Positions 1-5,962 of a stretch of 6,100 nt of DNA are shown here, piece by piece (positions within the stretch are counted from its first letter, which is position 1; every line of letters starts with the position of its first letter). A program made the position numbers and the translations under genes. This DNA is from Planctomycetota bacterium. GTDB taxonomy: Bacteria; Planctomycetota; Phycisphaerae; WQYP01. The notes beneath the pieces are model-generated. The model ran no database searches, was not told the DNA's origin, and saw only the letters and a list, made by a program, of their open reading frames with translations. Location: contig JAKCCC010000135.1 of NCBI GenBank assembly GCA_021838985.1, positions 1-6,100 of the forward strand, read 5' to 3'.

Positions 1-573
1 GAGGCCGAAGGGCTGCGCGTGCCGGAGCAGGTGGCCGTGCTAGGCGTGGGCAACGACGAACTGCAGTGCGAATTCGCTCCGGTGCCGTTATCCAGCGTGG
101 ACGAAAACCTCGAAGGCGAGGGCTACACCGCCGCCCGCCTGCTGGATGAATTGATGAATGGACGGCGCGTTCCACCGGGAACCGTTACGCTTCCGGCAGT
201 CGGCGTGGTGACGCGCCAAAGCAGCGATATCCTCGCCGTGGAAGATGTTCGCGTGGCCACGGTGCTCAAGACCATCTGGCAGCGCTTTCGCGAGCCGATA
301 ACCGCCGAAGAAATCACGGCGAATGTTCCCATGTGCCATCGCCGGCTGCACGATCAGTTCGTCAAGCAAGTCGGGCGCAGCATATTTAAAGAAATTCTGC
401 GTTGCCGACTCGATTGCGCCGCCAAGCTGCTCTCGGAGGGCGACCGCAAGCTGCAGGCCGTCGCCCGGGCCTCCGGTTTTTCCAGCCCGACTCACCTCTG
501 GCACGCTTTCCGTCGTGAAAAGGCCATAACGCCCAGCCAATTTCGCCGCCTCGCCCGCCAGTCCCGCTCCTAG
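1..573 (+). CDS. XylR-like transcriptional regulator (sugar-binding domain plus AraC-type HTH), 5'-truncated
   Basis: The reading frame is open from the window edge to TAG at 571-573, giving the last 190 residues of a protein whose family usually runs to about 380-400. Visible residues 1-75 are the end of a LacI/periplasmic-binding-protein-like effector domain (VAVLGVGNDE, PLSSVDEN, and the linker VGVVTRQSSD that is typical of XylR relatives). Residues about 84-185 form an AraC/XylS DNA-binding domain: a first helix-turn-helix around 100-121, then a second at 151-183 with GFSSPTHLWHAFRR and ITPSQFRR. The usual glycine before TPS is alanine here. By family, such proteins bind a sugar and activate or repress carbohydrate genes; the ligand and targets cannot be read from this fragment. 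The GTG at position 19 is only the first in-frame start inside the window, not the true start. Confident for family, not for substrate. Confidence 0.9.
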   Translation, partial: EAEGLRVPEQVAVLGVGNDELQCEFAPVPLSSVDENLEGEGYTAARLLDELMNGRRVPPGTVTLPAVGVVTRQSSDILAVEDVRVATVLKTIWQRFREPITAEEITANVPMCHRRLHDQFVKQVGRSIFKEILRCRLDCAAKLLSEGDRKLQAVARASGFSSPTHLWHAFRREKAITPSQFRRLARQSRS

Positions 574-765
574 ACCGTCGTGCCTGTGCCGCTCCTCTTA
601 TTCATGGGTCGAGACACGATGCCGACTGTGGCAACCGCTCCGCCGGACCAGGATGATCCGGGGCCATCTATGGTGGAGTCGGCGTCGAGCCTCTGGCGCG
701 AGCCAAGAGTGCCGATAGCTATACTACACACGGCTCTTATGGAGACGTACCGTTCGTCAAAGTAG

Positions 766-786
766 AAGCGGCGTCCCGCCGTTTTT
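766..786 (+). terminator. Probable rho-independent terminator
   Basis: A GC stem CGGCG (769-773) pairs with CGCCG (777-781) around the triloop TCC and is followed at once by TTTTTC (782-787). The AAG before the stem can pair with the first T residues. This is the classic intrinsic-terminator layout for plus-strand transcription. It lies about 190 bp past the regulator's stop codon, so it may end that mRNA or a separate short transcript. Confidence 0.55.
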
Positions 787-915
787 CTGGGCCAGATGCA
801 CGCTGGCCTGGCCTCCGGAATGCATCATTAATGGGCGTGTGCGGTATAGCCGGTTCCTACGACGGTTGCCACCGAATCTGGCCGCAGCCTTGCGAACCGA
901 AAACGCGTGGGTGGC

Positions 916-944
916 TTGCCGATGCGGGCGGCGTCCCCTAGACT
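916..944 (+). promoter_or_regulatory. Candidate sigma70-type promoter for leuD
   Basis: TTGCCG (916-921) and TAGACT (939-944) are separated by exactly 17 bp and match the TTGACA/TATAAT consensus at 4 of 6 and 4 of 6 positions. The predicted start near 951 would give a leader of roughly 23 nt before the leuD ATG. That leaves no room for a leader peptide or riboswitch, so control would act at initiation or elsewhere. Confidence 0.45.
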
Positions 945-973
945 AACGGCGTTGGTTAGAAACGGTGGAACCG

Positions 974-1567
974 ATGCGAACGATCATCCGCGGCCAGGCG
1001 TTTGTCCTGGGCGACAACGTTGATACGGATCAGATTATTCCCGCCCAATATCTCAGTTATGATCCCACGGATCCCCAAGAGCGGCGTTATTTTGGGAGGT
1101 ATGCGCTCACAGGCGTACCGGAAAGCCAAAGCGGCCTGCCCGACGGCCATATCCATTTCGTTTCGCCGGGTGCCTTTAAAAGCTCCTACGGAATCGTAAT
1201 TGGTGGAAAAAATTTCGGCTGCGGCAGCTCGCGCGAGCACGCACCGCTGGCCCTGGCGGAGGCCGGGATACGGCTGGTGGTGGCGGAGTTTTACGCCCGC
1301 ATCTTTTTCCGCAACTCGGTCAACGGTGGCTATCTGCTGCCATGCGAAAGCACCGCGCGACTGATCGATCATATCCGCACAGGTGACGACCTGGAGGTGG
1401 ATGTGGATGCCCATGTCTTGAAGAATCTTACACGCCGCGGTGTGCACGCACTGAAGCCCCTGGGCGATGTAAAACCCATTATTGACGCAGGTGGACTGTT
1501 TGCCTATGCCCGCAGCGCCGGCATTATTCGCGGCCCGCAACGGGAACCTCACGACGTAACGGCCTAG
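974..1567 (+). CDS. leuD: 3-isopropylmalate dehydratase small subunit (LeuD), plant-like type
   Basis: LeuD pairs with LeuC to form the [4Fe-4S] isomerase that converts 2-isopropylmalate to 3-isopropylmalate in cytosolic leucine synthesis. LeuD supplies the aconitase swivel domain; the cluster sits in LeuC. The 197 residues show DNVDTDQIIPAQYL (14-27), GGKNFGCGSSREHAP (77-91), ARIFFRNSVNGG (108-119) and DAGGLFAYAR (171-180). The long segment between the first two motifs and the C-terminal DAGGLFAYAR resemble plant/plastid small subunits more than the E. coli type. YLSY at 26-29 occupies the substrate-selective loop and is closer to the YLVY of isopropylmalate enzymes than to the YLRT of homoaconitases. 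I chose the ATG at 974 over the in-frame GTG at 965: MRTIIRGQAF fits the family start, and GGTGGA (964-969) could serve as its ribosome site, though only 4 nt away. leuC is not adjacent. Other aconitase-family substrates remain possible. Confidence 0.93.
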   Translation: MRTIIRGQAFVLGDNVDTDQIIPAQYLSYDPTDPQERRYFGRYALTGVPESQSGLPDGHIHFVSPGAFKSSYGIVIGGKNFGCGSSREHAPLALAEAGIRLVVAEFYARIFFRNSVNGGYLLPCESTARLIDHIRTGDDLEVDVDAHVLKNLTRRGVHALKPLGDVKPIIDAGGLFAYARSAGIIRGPQREPHDVTA

Positions 1568-1573
1568 CCCCAT

Positions 1574-1595
1574 GCCGCCAGCGGTGGTGGTTTTT
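1574..1595 (+). terminator. Weak hairpin plus T-run between leuD and purD
   Basis: CCGCC (1575-1579) can pair with GGTGG (1583-1587) around the loop AGC, using one G-U pair, and TTTTT follows at 1591-1595 after three intervening bases. It could be a leaky terminator after leuD, but the stem is short. I see no convincing purD promoter in the rest of the 68-bp gap, so leuD and purD may still be co-transcribed. Confidence 0.3.
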
Positions 1596-1635
1596 GGTTG
1601 GAGGCCAGGGTGGGAATATTGCGGGTGGTTGGCGG

Positions 1636-2907
1636 ATGAAAATTCTTCTGGTGGGGTCTGGCGGACGGGAACATGCCTTGGCCTGGAAAATCAAAGCCAG
1701 CCGGCTTTGTGATCGACTTTATATTGCACCTGGCAACGTCGGCATGGAGGCTTTGGGAGAACTGGTCCCGATTGCCGCAGGCGCCGTCACCGAACTGACA
1801 CATTTCGCGGCCACACAGAAAATCGACTTCGCAGTAATCGGGCCGGAGGATCCACTGGCGTTGGGACTGGTGGACGCTTTGGCGGAAAAGAAGATCCGCG
1901 CTTTTGGCCCGACCCGGAGCGGGGCCCAATTGGAAGCGGACAAGACCTTCGCCAAAAAGCTGATGCGCGAGGCCCGAATTCCCACTGCGGAAGGCCGTTG
2001 TTTTTCAGCGGTGCGCGACGCGCTGGCTTATGTGGAAAGCCGCACCGAGCCACTGGTGGTTAAAGCGGCGGGGTTGGCCCGGGGCAAAGGGGTGGTGGTA
2101 TGCCGCGATCCGGTCGCAGCGTTGGACGCCGTGCGCAATATCATGGAGAAGAAAGTATTCGGCCCGGCCGGAGCGGCGGTGGTCATCGAGGAGCGACTGG
2201 AGGGGCCGGAGGTGTCACTACTGGCCTTGGTCGACGGCCATACGGCGTATCTGTTGGAGGCGGCACGGGATCACAAGCGCATCGGAGAACATGATACGGG
2301 TCCGAATACAGGGGGCATGGGCGCGTACAGCTGTCCGGATTTGCTGGCCGAGGACCTGCTGAAGCGTGCCGAAAGCGAGATCATTGTTCCGTTGCTCGAC
2401 GCCTTGCGGCGTCAGGAAATCGACTATCGCGGTGTTTTGTACGCGGGCCTGATGCTCACCGCCGGCGGGCCTAAGACGCTGGAGTTTAATTGCCGTCTGG
2501 GCGACCCGGAAACCCAACCCCTACTGATGCGCCTGCAGAGCGATCTGGTGGAGGCGATGCTGGCGTGCAGCGAAGGTAAATTGGACCAGATCACGCTGCA
2601 GTGGCGGCCGGAGGCGGCGGTATGCGTGGTGCTGGCCAGCGAAGGTTATGGCTGGAAAGCGGATCCGGAGGTCACCCGGGGCGTACCGATTGACGGGCTG
2701 GAAGCCGCCGCCGCCCTGCCCGACGTGCAGATCTTCCATGGCGGTACAACCCGGCGGGAAGGGCGGATTGTAACCAGCGGCGGGCGCGTCTTGGGCGTGT
2801 GCGCGGTCGGCGCGGACGTGGCCGCGGCCCGCCGGAGGGCCTATGCGGCGGTGGACAAGATTCACTTTGCCGGGATGCAGTTGCGGCGGGACATCGCTCA
2901 GATTTGA
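1636..2907 (+). CDS. purD: Phosphoribosylamine--glycine ligase (GAR synthetase, PurD)
   Basis: PurD catalyses the ATP-dependent joining of glycine to 5-phosphoribosylamine, the second step of de novo purine synthesis in the cytosol. The 423 residues match the usual bacterial length of about 425. The N-terminal domain opens with [18 protein letters not shown]. The ATP-grasp region carries [14 protein letters not shown] (142-155), [15 protein letters not shown] (184-198), [20 protein letters not shown] (212-231) and [13 protein letters not shown] (282-294), which holds the metal/ATP-binding Glu and Asn. The C-terminal domain ends with [10 protein letters not shown], as in the family. The ATG at 1636 is preferred over the GTG at 1594 because it puts the nucleotide-binding [10 protein letters not shown] at the N-terminus; the ribosome site (GGCGG just upstream) is poor. 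The arginine before DHKR replaces a commonly seen glutamine. Its 3' end overlaps the convergent cysE by 10 bp. Confidence 0.96.
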   Translation: MKILLVGSGGREHALAWKIKASRLCDRLYIAPGNVGMEALGELVPIAAGAVTELTHFAATQKIDFAVIGPEDPLALGLVDALAEKKIRAFGPTRSGAQLEADKTFAKKLMREARIPTAEGRCFSAVRDALAYVESRTEPLVVKAAGLARGKGVVVCRDPVAALDAVRNIMEKKVFGPAGAAVVIEERLEGPEVSLLALVDGHTAYLLEAARDHKRIGEHDTGPNTGGMGAYSCPDLLAEDLLKRAESEIIVPLLDALRRQEIDYRGVLYAGLMLTAGGPKTLEFNCRLGDPETQPLLMRLQSDLVEAMLACSEGKLDQITLQWRPEAAVCVVLASEGYGWKADPEVTRGVPIDGLEAAAALPDVQIFHGGTTRREGRIVTSGGRVLGVCAVGADVAAARRRAYAAVDKIHFAGMQLRRDIAQI

Positions 2908-3845
2908 AAATCCAGCGGAAGGTTCTGAACCCCTTCGCGGGGGGGGCGGTTGCGATACTGCAATTCGGGGTGCTTGACGCTGACCCGCGTATGCGGCGGC
3001 ACCGACTGGGTGATAAATACGTTGCCATTGATGGTGGCGCCCTGGCCGATCACGGTGGACCCGCCGAGAATGCTGGCATTCGGATAGATCATCACATGGT
3101 CCTCAATGGTTGGATGGCGCTTAGCGCCGCGCAGGGACTGTCCACCGCGCGTGGACAGCGCGCCTAAGGTCACACCCTGATACATCTTGACATGGTCCCC
3201 GATGCTGGTGGTTTCGCCGATGACGACGCCGGTTCCGTGATCGATGAAGAAATACTCGCCGATTTCGGCCCCAGGGTGAATGTCGATTCCCGTCAGGTTG
3301 TGGGCGTATTCGGTCATGATGCGCGGAATCAGCGGCACGCCGAGTCGATGCAAGGCGTGGGCGATGCGGTAAACGGTTATGGCGAGATAACCGGGATAGC
3401 AGAAGATAATTTCGTCAATCCCAGTGGCGGCAGGATCGCCGTCGAAAAAAGCCTGGGCGTCGGCGGCCAGCATCCGGCGTATTTCCGGCAGGCAGCCGAG
3501 AAATTCATCCGTCATGGCCGCGGCCGAGGCGTCATAATCGGCATCGCCGCCGGGGCCGGGCTGGGGCTGGGCGTGGCGCAGCGCCCGCCGTACCTGGTCG
3601 AAGAGTCCATCCCGAATCGTGCCGAGCAGGGAACCAACATGGTAGGGCAAATCGATGGTGGAAAGATTTTGCCGCCCCAAAAACCCCGGAAACAGCAGTT
3701 CACGAATCGTCTGGACCAGCACGATGATGATGCGCCGATTCGGCAGATGGGCGGAGCCGATGCACTGCGTTTCGGGATGTTGCTGGTAGCTGGCGATGAT
3801 GGCCTCCGCCAACTGCGTCAGGTTCTGGGGTCCCTTTCTGCTCAC
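2898..3845 (-). CDS. cysE: Serine O-acetyltransferase, EpsC-type (CysE)
   Basis: This enzyme transfers acetyl from acetyl-CoA to L-serine, giving O-acetylserine for cysteine synthesis in the cytosol. The 315-residue protein has an alpha-helical N-terminal domain (about 1-175) and a left-handed beta-helix of hexapeptide repeats (about 186-285). Catalytic residues align with E. coli CysE: Asp188 in [12 protein letters not shown], His203 in [12 protein letters not shown] (the same 15-residue spacing as Asp143/His158), and His244 in AKRHP. The longer N-terminus and the insert [17 protein letters not shown] are features of the EpsC branch, which also includes members found in polysaccharide loci; nothing nearby supports that role here. 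Start: GTG at 3843-3845 with a strong ribosome site 5 nt upstream. No cysK or cysM is adjacent. Substrate assignment is firm; feedback inhibition by cysteine is plausible but not shown. Confidence 0.93.
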   Translation of the reverse strand: MSRKGPQNLTQLAEAIIASYQQHPETQCIGSAHLPNRRIIIVLVQTIRELLFPGFLGRQNLSTIDLPYHVGSLLGTIRDGLFDQVRRALRHAQPQPGPGGDADYDASAAAMTDEFLGCLPEIRRMLAADAQAFFDGDPAATGIDEIIFCYPGYLAITVYRIAHALHRLGVPLIPRIMTEYAHNLTGIDIHPGAEIGEYFFIDHGTGVVIGETTSIGDHVKMYQGVTLGALSTRGGQSLRGAKRHPTIEDHVMIYPNASILGGSTVIGQGATINGNVFITQSVPPHTRVSVKHPELQYRNRPPREGVQNLPLDFQI

Positions 3846-3850
3846 GCCAA

Positions 3851-3857
3851 ACCTCCC
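3851..3857 (-). promoter_or_regulatory. Strong Shine-Dalgarno that fixes the cysE GTG start
   Basis: Read on the minus strand, GGGAGGT lies 5 nt before GTG (3845-3843). It is the best ribosome-binding sequence in the window and supports the non-ATG start. Confidence 0.75.
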
Positions 3858-3867
3858 GAAACAAGAT

Positions 3868-3875
3868 ATTTTATA
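3868..3875 (-). promoter_or_regulatory. Candidate -10 box for cysE
   Basis: The minus strand reads TATAAAAT here, an AT-rich patch in otherwise GC-rich DNA, about 11 bp before the ribosome site. No good -35 element stands at 16-18 bp; TTGCCC (3889-3884 on this strand) is too close to be one. It sits back to back with the plus-strand box at 3895-3900. Confidence 0.35.
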
Positions 3876-3894
3876 CCACGGTGGGGCAATATGT

Positions 3895-3900
3895 TATACT
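3895..3900 (+). promoter_or_regulatory. Candidate -10 box for the zinc-ribbon gene
   Basis: TATACT matches the sigma70 -10 consensus at 5 of 6 positions. The best upstream match is TTTATA (3870-3875) at a long 19-bp spacing. Transcription would begin near 3907, giving a leader of about 34 nt to the ATG at 3941. Together with the opposite-strand box at 3868-3875, this makes a compact divergent control region. Confidence 0.4.
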
Positions 3901-3940
3901 GGCTCCGGTCCAGAGCTTACCTGGGAAGAGGCGGTGTCCA

Positions 3941-4492
3941 ATGCCGCGGTGCCCGGCCTGTTTTGTGCCGATGACCGATGTGGTCAAAGGCGGCGTGCAT
4001 GTCAAGACGTGCAGCCAGTGCTTCGGTGAATGGATGTCGCGCACCCACCTGATGCATCTGGTGCGCGGCCCGGCCGAACTGGATGGTGCGGCCACCGGGG
4101 CCGCAGCCGTGGGTCTGAAGGAGTTGGCCGCTCTGGTGCACGAGTCGGATACCACCCAGGCGTTGACCTGTCCCGAGTGTCATACCGTTCTAAGCATTGA
4201 TCGTCCGCATCCCATGATTCCAGTCAATCTGCAATTTTGCCGCAAATGCTCCGGGGCCTGGCTGGATGTCGGCAAGCTGCCGCTGGTGCGGAAGCTCTAT
4301 CAGGCGCTGCTGCACACCACGGATCCGCGTTTGACCGCCCTGCGCGATCGCCTCGCGCAGGCGGAGTTAGGCGCGGAGAGGGAAAAAGAGAAGTTGGAAT
4401 CATTGCAAACCATGCGGCAGATTCTACGCCACGGTACGGGCGGCACCGGCGCCTTGGAACAGATGATCAGCATGTTGCTCGGAGAACGCTAG
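3941..4492 (+). CDS. zf-TFIIB-type double zinc-ribbon protein of unknown function
   Basis: The 183-residue protein has two zinc ribbons of the zf-TFIIB type. The first uses Cys4, Cys7, Cys24 and Cys27 (CPAC, then CSQCFGEWM); the second uses Cys77, Cys80, Cys100 and Cys103 (CPEC, then CRKCSGAWLD). The aromatic CxxCxGxW/M ending is the family signature. Residues about 45-70 are an Ala/Gly-rich linker. Residues about 128-165 are charged and helical (RLAQAELGAEREKEKLE), possibly a coiled coil, and the tail ends in a short hydrophobic stretch, MISMLLGER. There is no signal peptide or membrane segment. I chose the ATG at 3941 over the GTG at 3881 because the first zinc ribbon begins right after it and GAGGCGG lies just upstream. 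Stop codons are tandem, TAGTAG. It is transcribed away from cysE. The family name does not imply a transcription role; biological function is unknown. Confidence 0.87.
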   Translation: MPRCPACFVPMTDVVKGGVHVKTCSQCFGEWMSRTHLMHLVRGPAELDGAATGAAAVGLKELAALVHESDTTQALTCPECHTVLSIDRPHPMIPVNLQFCRKCSGAWLDVGKLPLVRKLYQALLHTTDPRLTALRDRLAQAELGAEREKEKLESLQTMRQILRHGTGGTGALEQMISMLLGER

Positions 4493-4559
4493 TAGCTGGT
4501 GGATTTCAGGGGCTAGGTTTCCGGTTTTAGCGGTCAGGTTCCAAGCTCGACTTTTGCTG

Positions 4560-4578
4560 ATTTCGGAAGAACCGAAAT
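4560..4578. repeat. Inverted repeat, 7-bp arms
   Basis: ATTTCGG (4560-4566) and CCGAAAT (4572-4578) are perfect complements around the 5-nt loop AAGAA. It lies 68 bp past the zinc-ribbon gene's stop and could be part of its mRNA 3' end, although no U-tract follows. Confidence 0.55.
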
Positions 4579-4612
4579 ATGCGATTGCACCGACCTTTCA
4601 GCGTGGCGTGGA

Positions 4613-4652
4613 GTTTTGGCACACCCGTACCAAGCACGGGGTGTGCAAAAAC
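4613..4652. repeat. Long imperfect inverted repeat (about 15 paired bases per arm)
   Basis: The left arm at 4613-4628 (GTTTTGGCACACCCGT) pairs with the right arm at 4636-4652 (ACGGGGTGTGCAAAAAC), with one G/A mismatch and one bulged G, around a 7-nt loop. It is the strongest hairpin in the window. Its outer arms are T-rich and A-rich, so a transcript from either strand could form a stem ending in A-U pairs, the layout of a bidirectional terminator lacking a separate U-tail. A repeat-element origin is the alternative. Confidence 0.6.
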
Positions 4653-4657
4653 TGGCA

Positions 4658-4675
4658 CGGAAATCGCGATTTCCG
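4658..4675. repeat. Perfect 18-bp palindrome
   Basis: CGGAAATCGCGATTTCCG is an exact palindrome with no spacer, 5 bp after the long hairpin. Its form would suit a dimeric protein's binding site, or a hairpin with a tight loop. On the minus strand (queF direction) TTTTT follows after 6 nt, so it could also contribute to termination of queE-queF. Confidence 0.6.
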
Positions 4676-4730
4676 AAAGATTCGACCATTGACGCTCCCG
4701 AAAATGGCAAAAATCGGGCTTAGCGCTTTG

Positions 4731-5255
4731 TCACCGCTTAATTTTCGGCTGTCGCCTCCGGAAGCCGTTCACCGGGTCACCGCCAGGAAACTTTAAGGCG
4801 AGTCGCCGCTGGCGACCTGAAGGCCGGTGCTGCCGGTTCGGTGGCGAGTCCGAGGATCTTTCTCCAACCCGAAATTTATCGTTTGACAACGCAGTAGGGC
4901 GTTCATAATCGCACCGAATCACGCTGCGCAGACCGCCGCGCGGCGTCCATTCGCTAATCACGCTCATTCGCCGCGGTCGCAGCACGGCGACCAGATCGTC
5001 CAGGATGGTGTTGGTGACCGCCTCGTAGAATATGCCGCGATTCCGAAAACTTTGCAGATACAGTTTATAACTTTTCAGCTCGACGCACTTTTCGCCCGGC
5101 ACATAAATCAGCCGGATCGTTCCGAAATCCGGCTGGCCGGTCTTGGGACACACGCTGGTGAATTCGGGGGCGATATGCTCAATTTCGTACTCGCGCCCCG
5201 GCCGCGGATTGGCAAAGGTTTCGAGGTACAGGCTTCTGACTGGCTTGAGTTGCAT
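4731..5255 (-). CDS. queF: NADPH-dependent preQ0 reductase (QueF), with C-terminal extension
   Basis: QueF reduces the nitrile of 7-cyano-7-deazaguanine (preQ0) to the amine preQ1 for queuosine tRNA modification, in the cytosol. The 174 residues are of the short, unimodular type of B. subtilis. EFTSVCPKTGQPDF (31-44) carries the catalytic Cys36 and Asp43, at the same 7-residue spacing as Cys55/Asp62 in B. subtilis. VELKSYKLYLQSFRN (58-72) is the conserved substrate/NADPH motif and TPRGG is at 104-108. Glu78 matches the substrate-binding Glu97, but the neighbouring His96 position is Tyr77 here. From about residue 118 the sequence is a basic, Pro/Ser/Arg-rich tail unlike the usual short end. 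Start: ATG at 5253-5255, 11 nt after the queE stop, because MQLKPVRSLYLETF fits the family; the frame is open further upstream, but only inside queE. The AG-rich GAGAG is the likely ribosome site. Confidence 0.93.
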   Translation of the reverse strand: MQLKPVRSLYLETFANPRPGREYEIEHIAPEFTSVCPKTGQPDFGTIRLIYVPGEKCVELKSYKLYLQSFRNRGIFYEAVTNTILDDLVAVLRPRRMSVISEWTPRGGLRSVIRCDYERPTALSNDKFRVGERSSDSPPNRQHRPSGRQRRLALKFPGGDPVNGFRRRQPKIKR

Positions 5256-5266
5256 ATGACTTTCTC

Positions 5267-5962
5267 TCACGTTCCGGGCCGGTTTCCGTAAAGAGCGATC
5301 TGCAGGCGCGGTCCGAAGCGAAAGCCGCGTTCCTGGCACAGTTGGGCGACCCAGCCGCCGCGCTGGGCCAGTTCGGCCGGCGTAGCCCCCTGCGGCATAA
5401 GCAGCACATCGGCGGGGTTTACCGAACCGATGCGCTTAAGTATATCTTCTATCTCGATCAGATCATCCGGCGCACTGACCACAAATTTCCACTGAATCAT
5501 GGAAATCAAGCGGCTGCGGGCAAAACGCCGCAAGACGTCCAGCCGGATTCGTCCGCTTTCATGGGCCGAGGCCAACCGACCGCCTTGCCGTCGCCACGGT
5601 GTGGAATTGGCCAGTTTGGGGCTAACGCTCGCCAAGTGCAGGCGCAGGGGCCGCCACAGCGTTCCGGCGGTCTCCAGCGTTACCAGCCGCTTCCTGGCAT
5701 TCAGGCGCCGGACGAGTTCGGGTAAGTCGGGCTGTAACATCGGTTCCCCGCCGGTAATGACCACGTGTGGTGAGGGGATATCCTTGATTTGGGCGAGGAT
5801 CCGGGGAATGCTCATGGTTCGCCCCCGTGGCAACCAGGACGCGTACGGCGTATCACACCACACGCAGCGCAAGTTGCAGCCGCTGGTGCGAATAAACGCC
5901 GAAGGAACCCCTGCGTATTGGCCCTCTCCCTGAATACTGTAAAATATTTCCGCGATCTTCAT
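5267..5962 (-). CDS. queE: 7-carboxy-7-deazaguanine synthase (QueE), radical SAM
   Basis: QueE rearranges 6-carboxy-tetrahydropterin to 7-carboxy-7-deazaguanine, the ring contraction that commits material to queuosine and other 7-deazaguanines. The 231 residues open with MKIAEIFYSIQGEGQYAG, the family N-terminus with the QGEG substrate motif. The [4Fe-4S] cluster motif CNLRCVWC uses Cys29, Cys33 and Cys36, the standard CX3CX2C as in B. subtilis. GGEP at 71-74 is the SAM-binding motif; LETAG (96-100), SPK (114-116) and MPQG (189-192) follow, and the end GPRLQIALYGNRPGT matches the usual C-terminus. The ATG at 5960-5962 is preferred over the TTG at 6053-6055, which would add 31 non-conserved residues; its ribosome site (GAGAAG) is close and weak. 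First gene of queE-queF; queC and queD are not seen. Confidence 0.95.
   Translation of the reverse strand: MKIAEIFYSIQGEGQYAGVPSAFIRTSGCNLRCVWCDTPYASWLPRGRTMSIPRILAQIKDIPSPHVVITGGEPMLQPDLPELVRRLNARKRLVTLETAGTLWRPLRLHLASVSPKLANSTPWRRQGGRLASAHESGRIRLDVLRRFARSRLISMIQWKFVVSAPDDLIEIEDILKRIGSVNPADVLLMPQGATPAELAQRGGWVAQLCQERGFRFGPRLQIALYGNRPGT

Larger units (their letters stand above)
574..964. other. Intergenic region between the regulator and leuD
   Basis: About 390 bp without a convincing gene. It holds a probable terminator (766-786), a second hairpin directly after it (GGCCAG 790-795 pairing with CTGGCC 803-808), an isolated TATACT box at 720-725, and the leuD promoter at 916-944. A 61-codon frame at 580-765 has no good ribosome site and no recognisable domain, so I do not call it a gene. 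The first part (about 580-660) looks like a decayed interspersed repeat; see the findings. Confidence 0.6.
4493..4730. other. Convergent intergenic region with inverted repeats
   Basis: A 238-bp gap between the tails of the zinc-ribbon gene and queF. It holds three inverted repeats (listed separately) and a weaker one, CCCGA (4697-4701) with TCGGG (4714-4718). None is followed directly by a T-run of the classic terminator kind on either strand. An 80-codon plus-strand frame (4554-4796) crosses these repeats and the queF end; it has no recognisable domain and is not called. Confidence 0.6.

Noticed and set aside
580..765. Plus-strand 61-codon frame as a small gene
   Set aside because: No credible ribosome site, no domain or membrane segment, and its first part looks like repeat-derived sequence. 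Ending next to the terminator at 766 is suggestive but not enough.
796..831. Short frame MHAGLASGMHH as a leucine leader peptide for leuD
   Set aside because: Only one leucine, no attenuator hairpin set, and the likely leuD promoter lies downstream of it.
956..1573. 205-codon minus-strand frame opposite leuD
   Set aside because: Fully antisense to a clear LeuD with intact motifs; its translation matches no family I know. Long antisense frames are common in GC-rich DNA.
3192..3974. 260-codon plus-strand frame opposite cysE
   Set aside because: It overlaps the CysE coding region and its start/promoter region. It is explained as a shadow of a high-GC gene with intact catalytic motifs.
4554..4796. 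80-codon plus-strand frame in the convergent gap
   Set aside because: It runs across all the inverted repeats and into the queF end, lacks a ribosome site and shows no domain.
5256..5339. QueF N-terminal extension beginning MPGTRLSLRTAP
   Set aside because: These codons lie within the queE coding sequence in another frame; the ATG at 5255 fits the family start and operon spacing.
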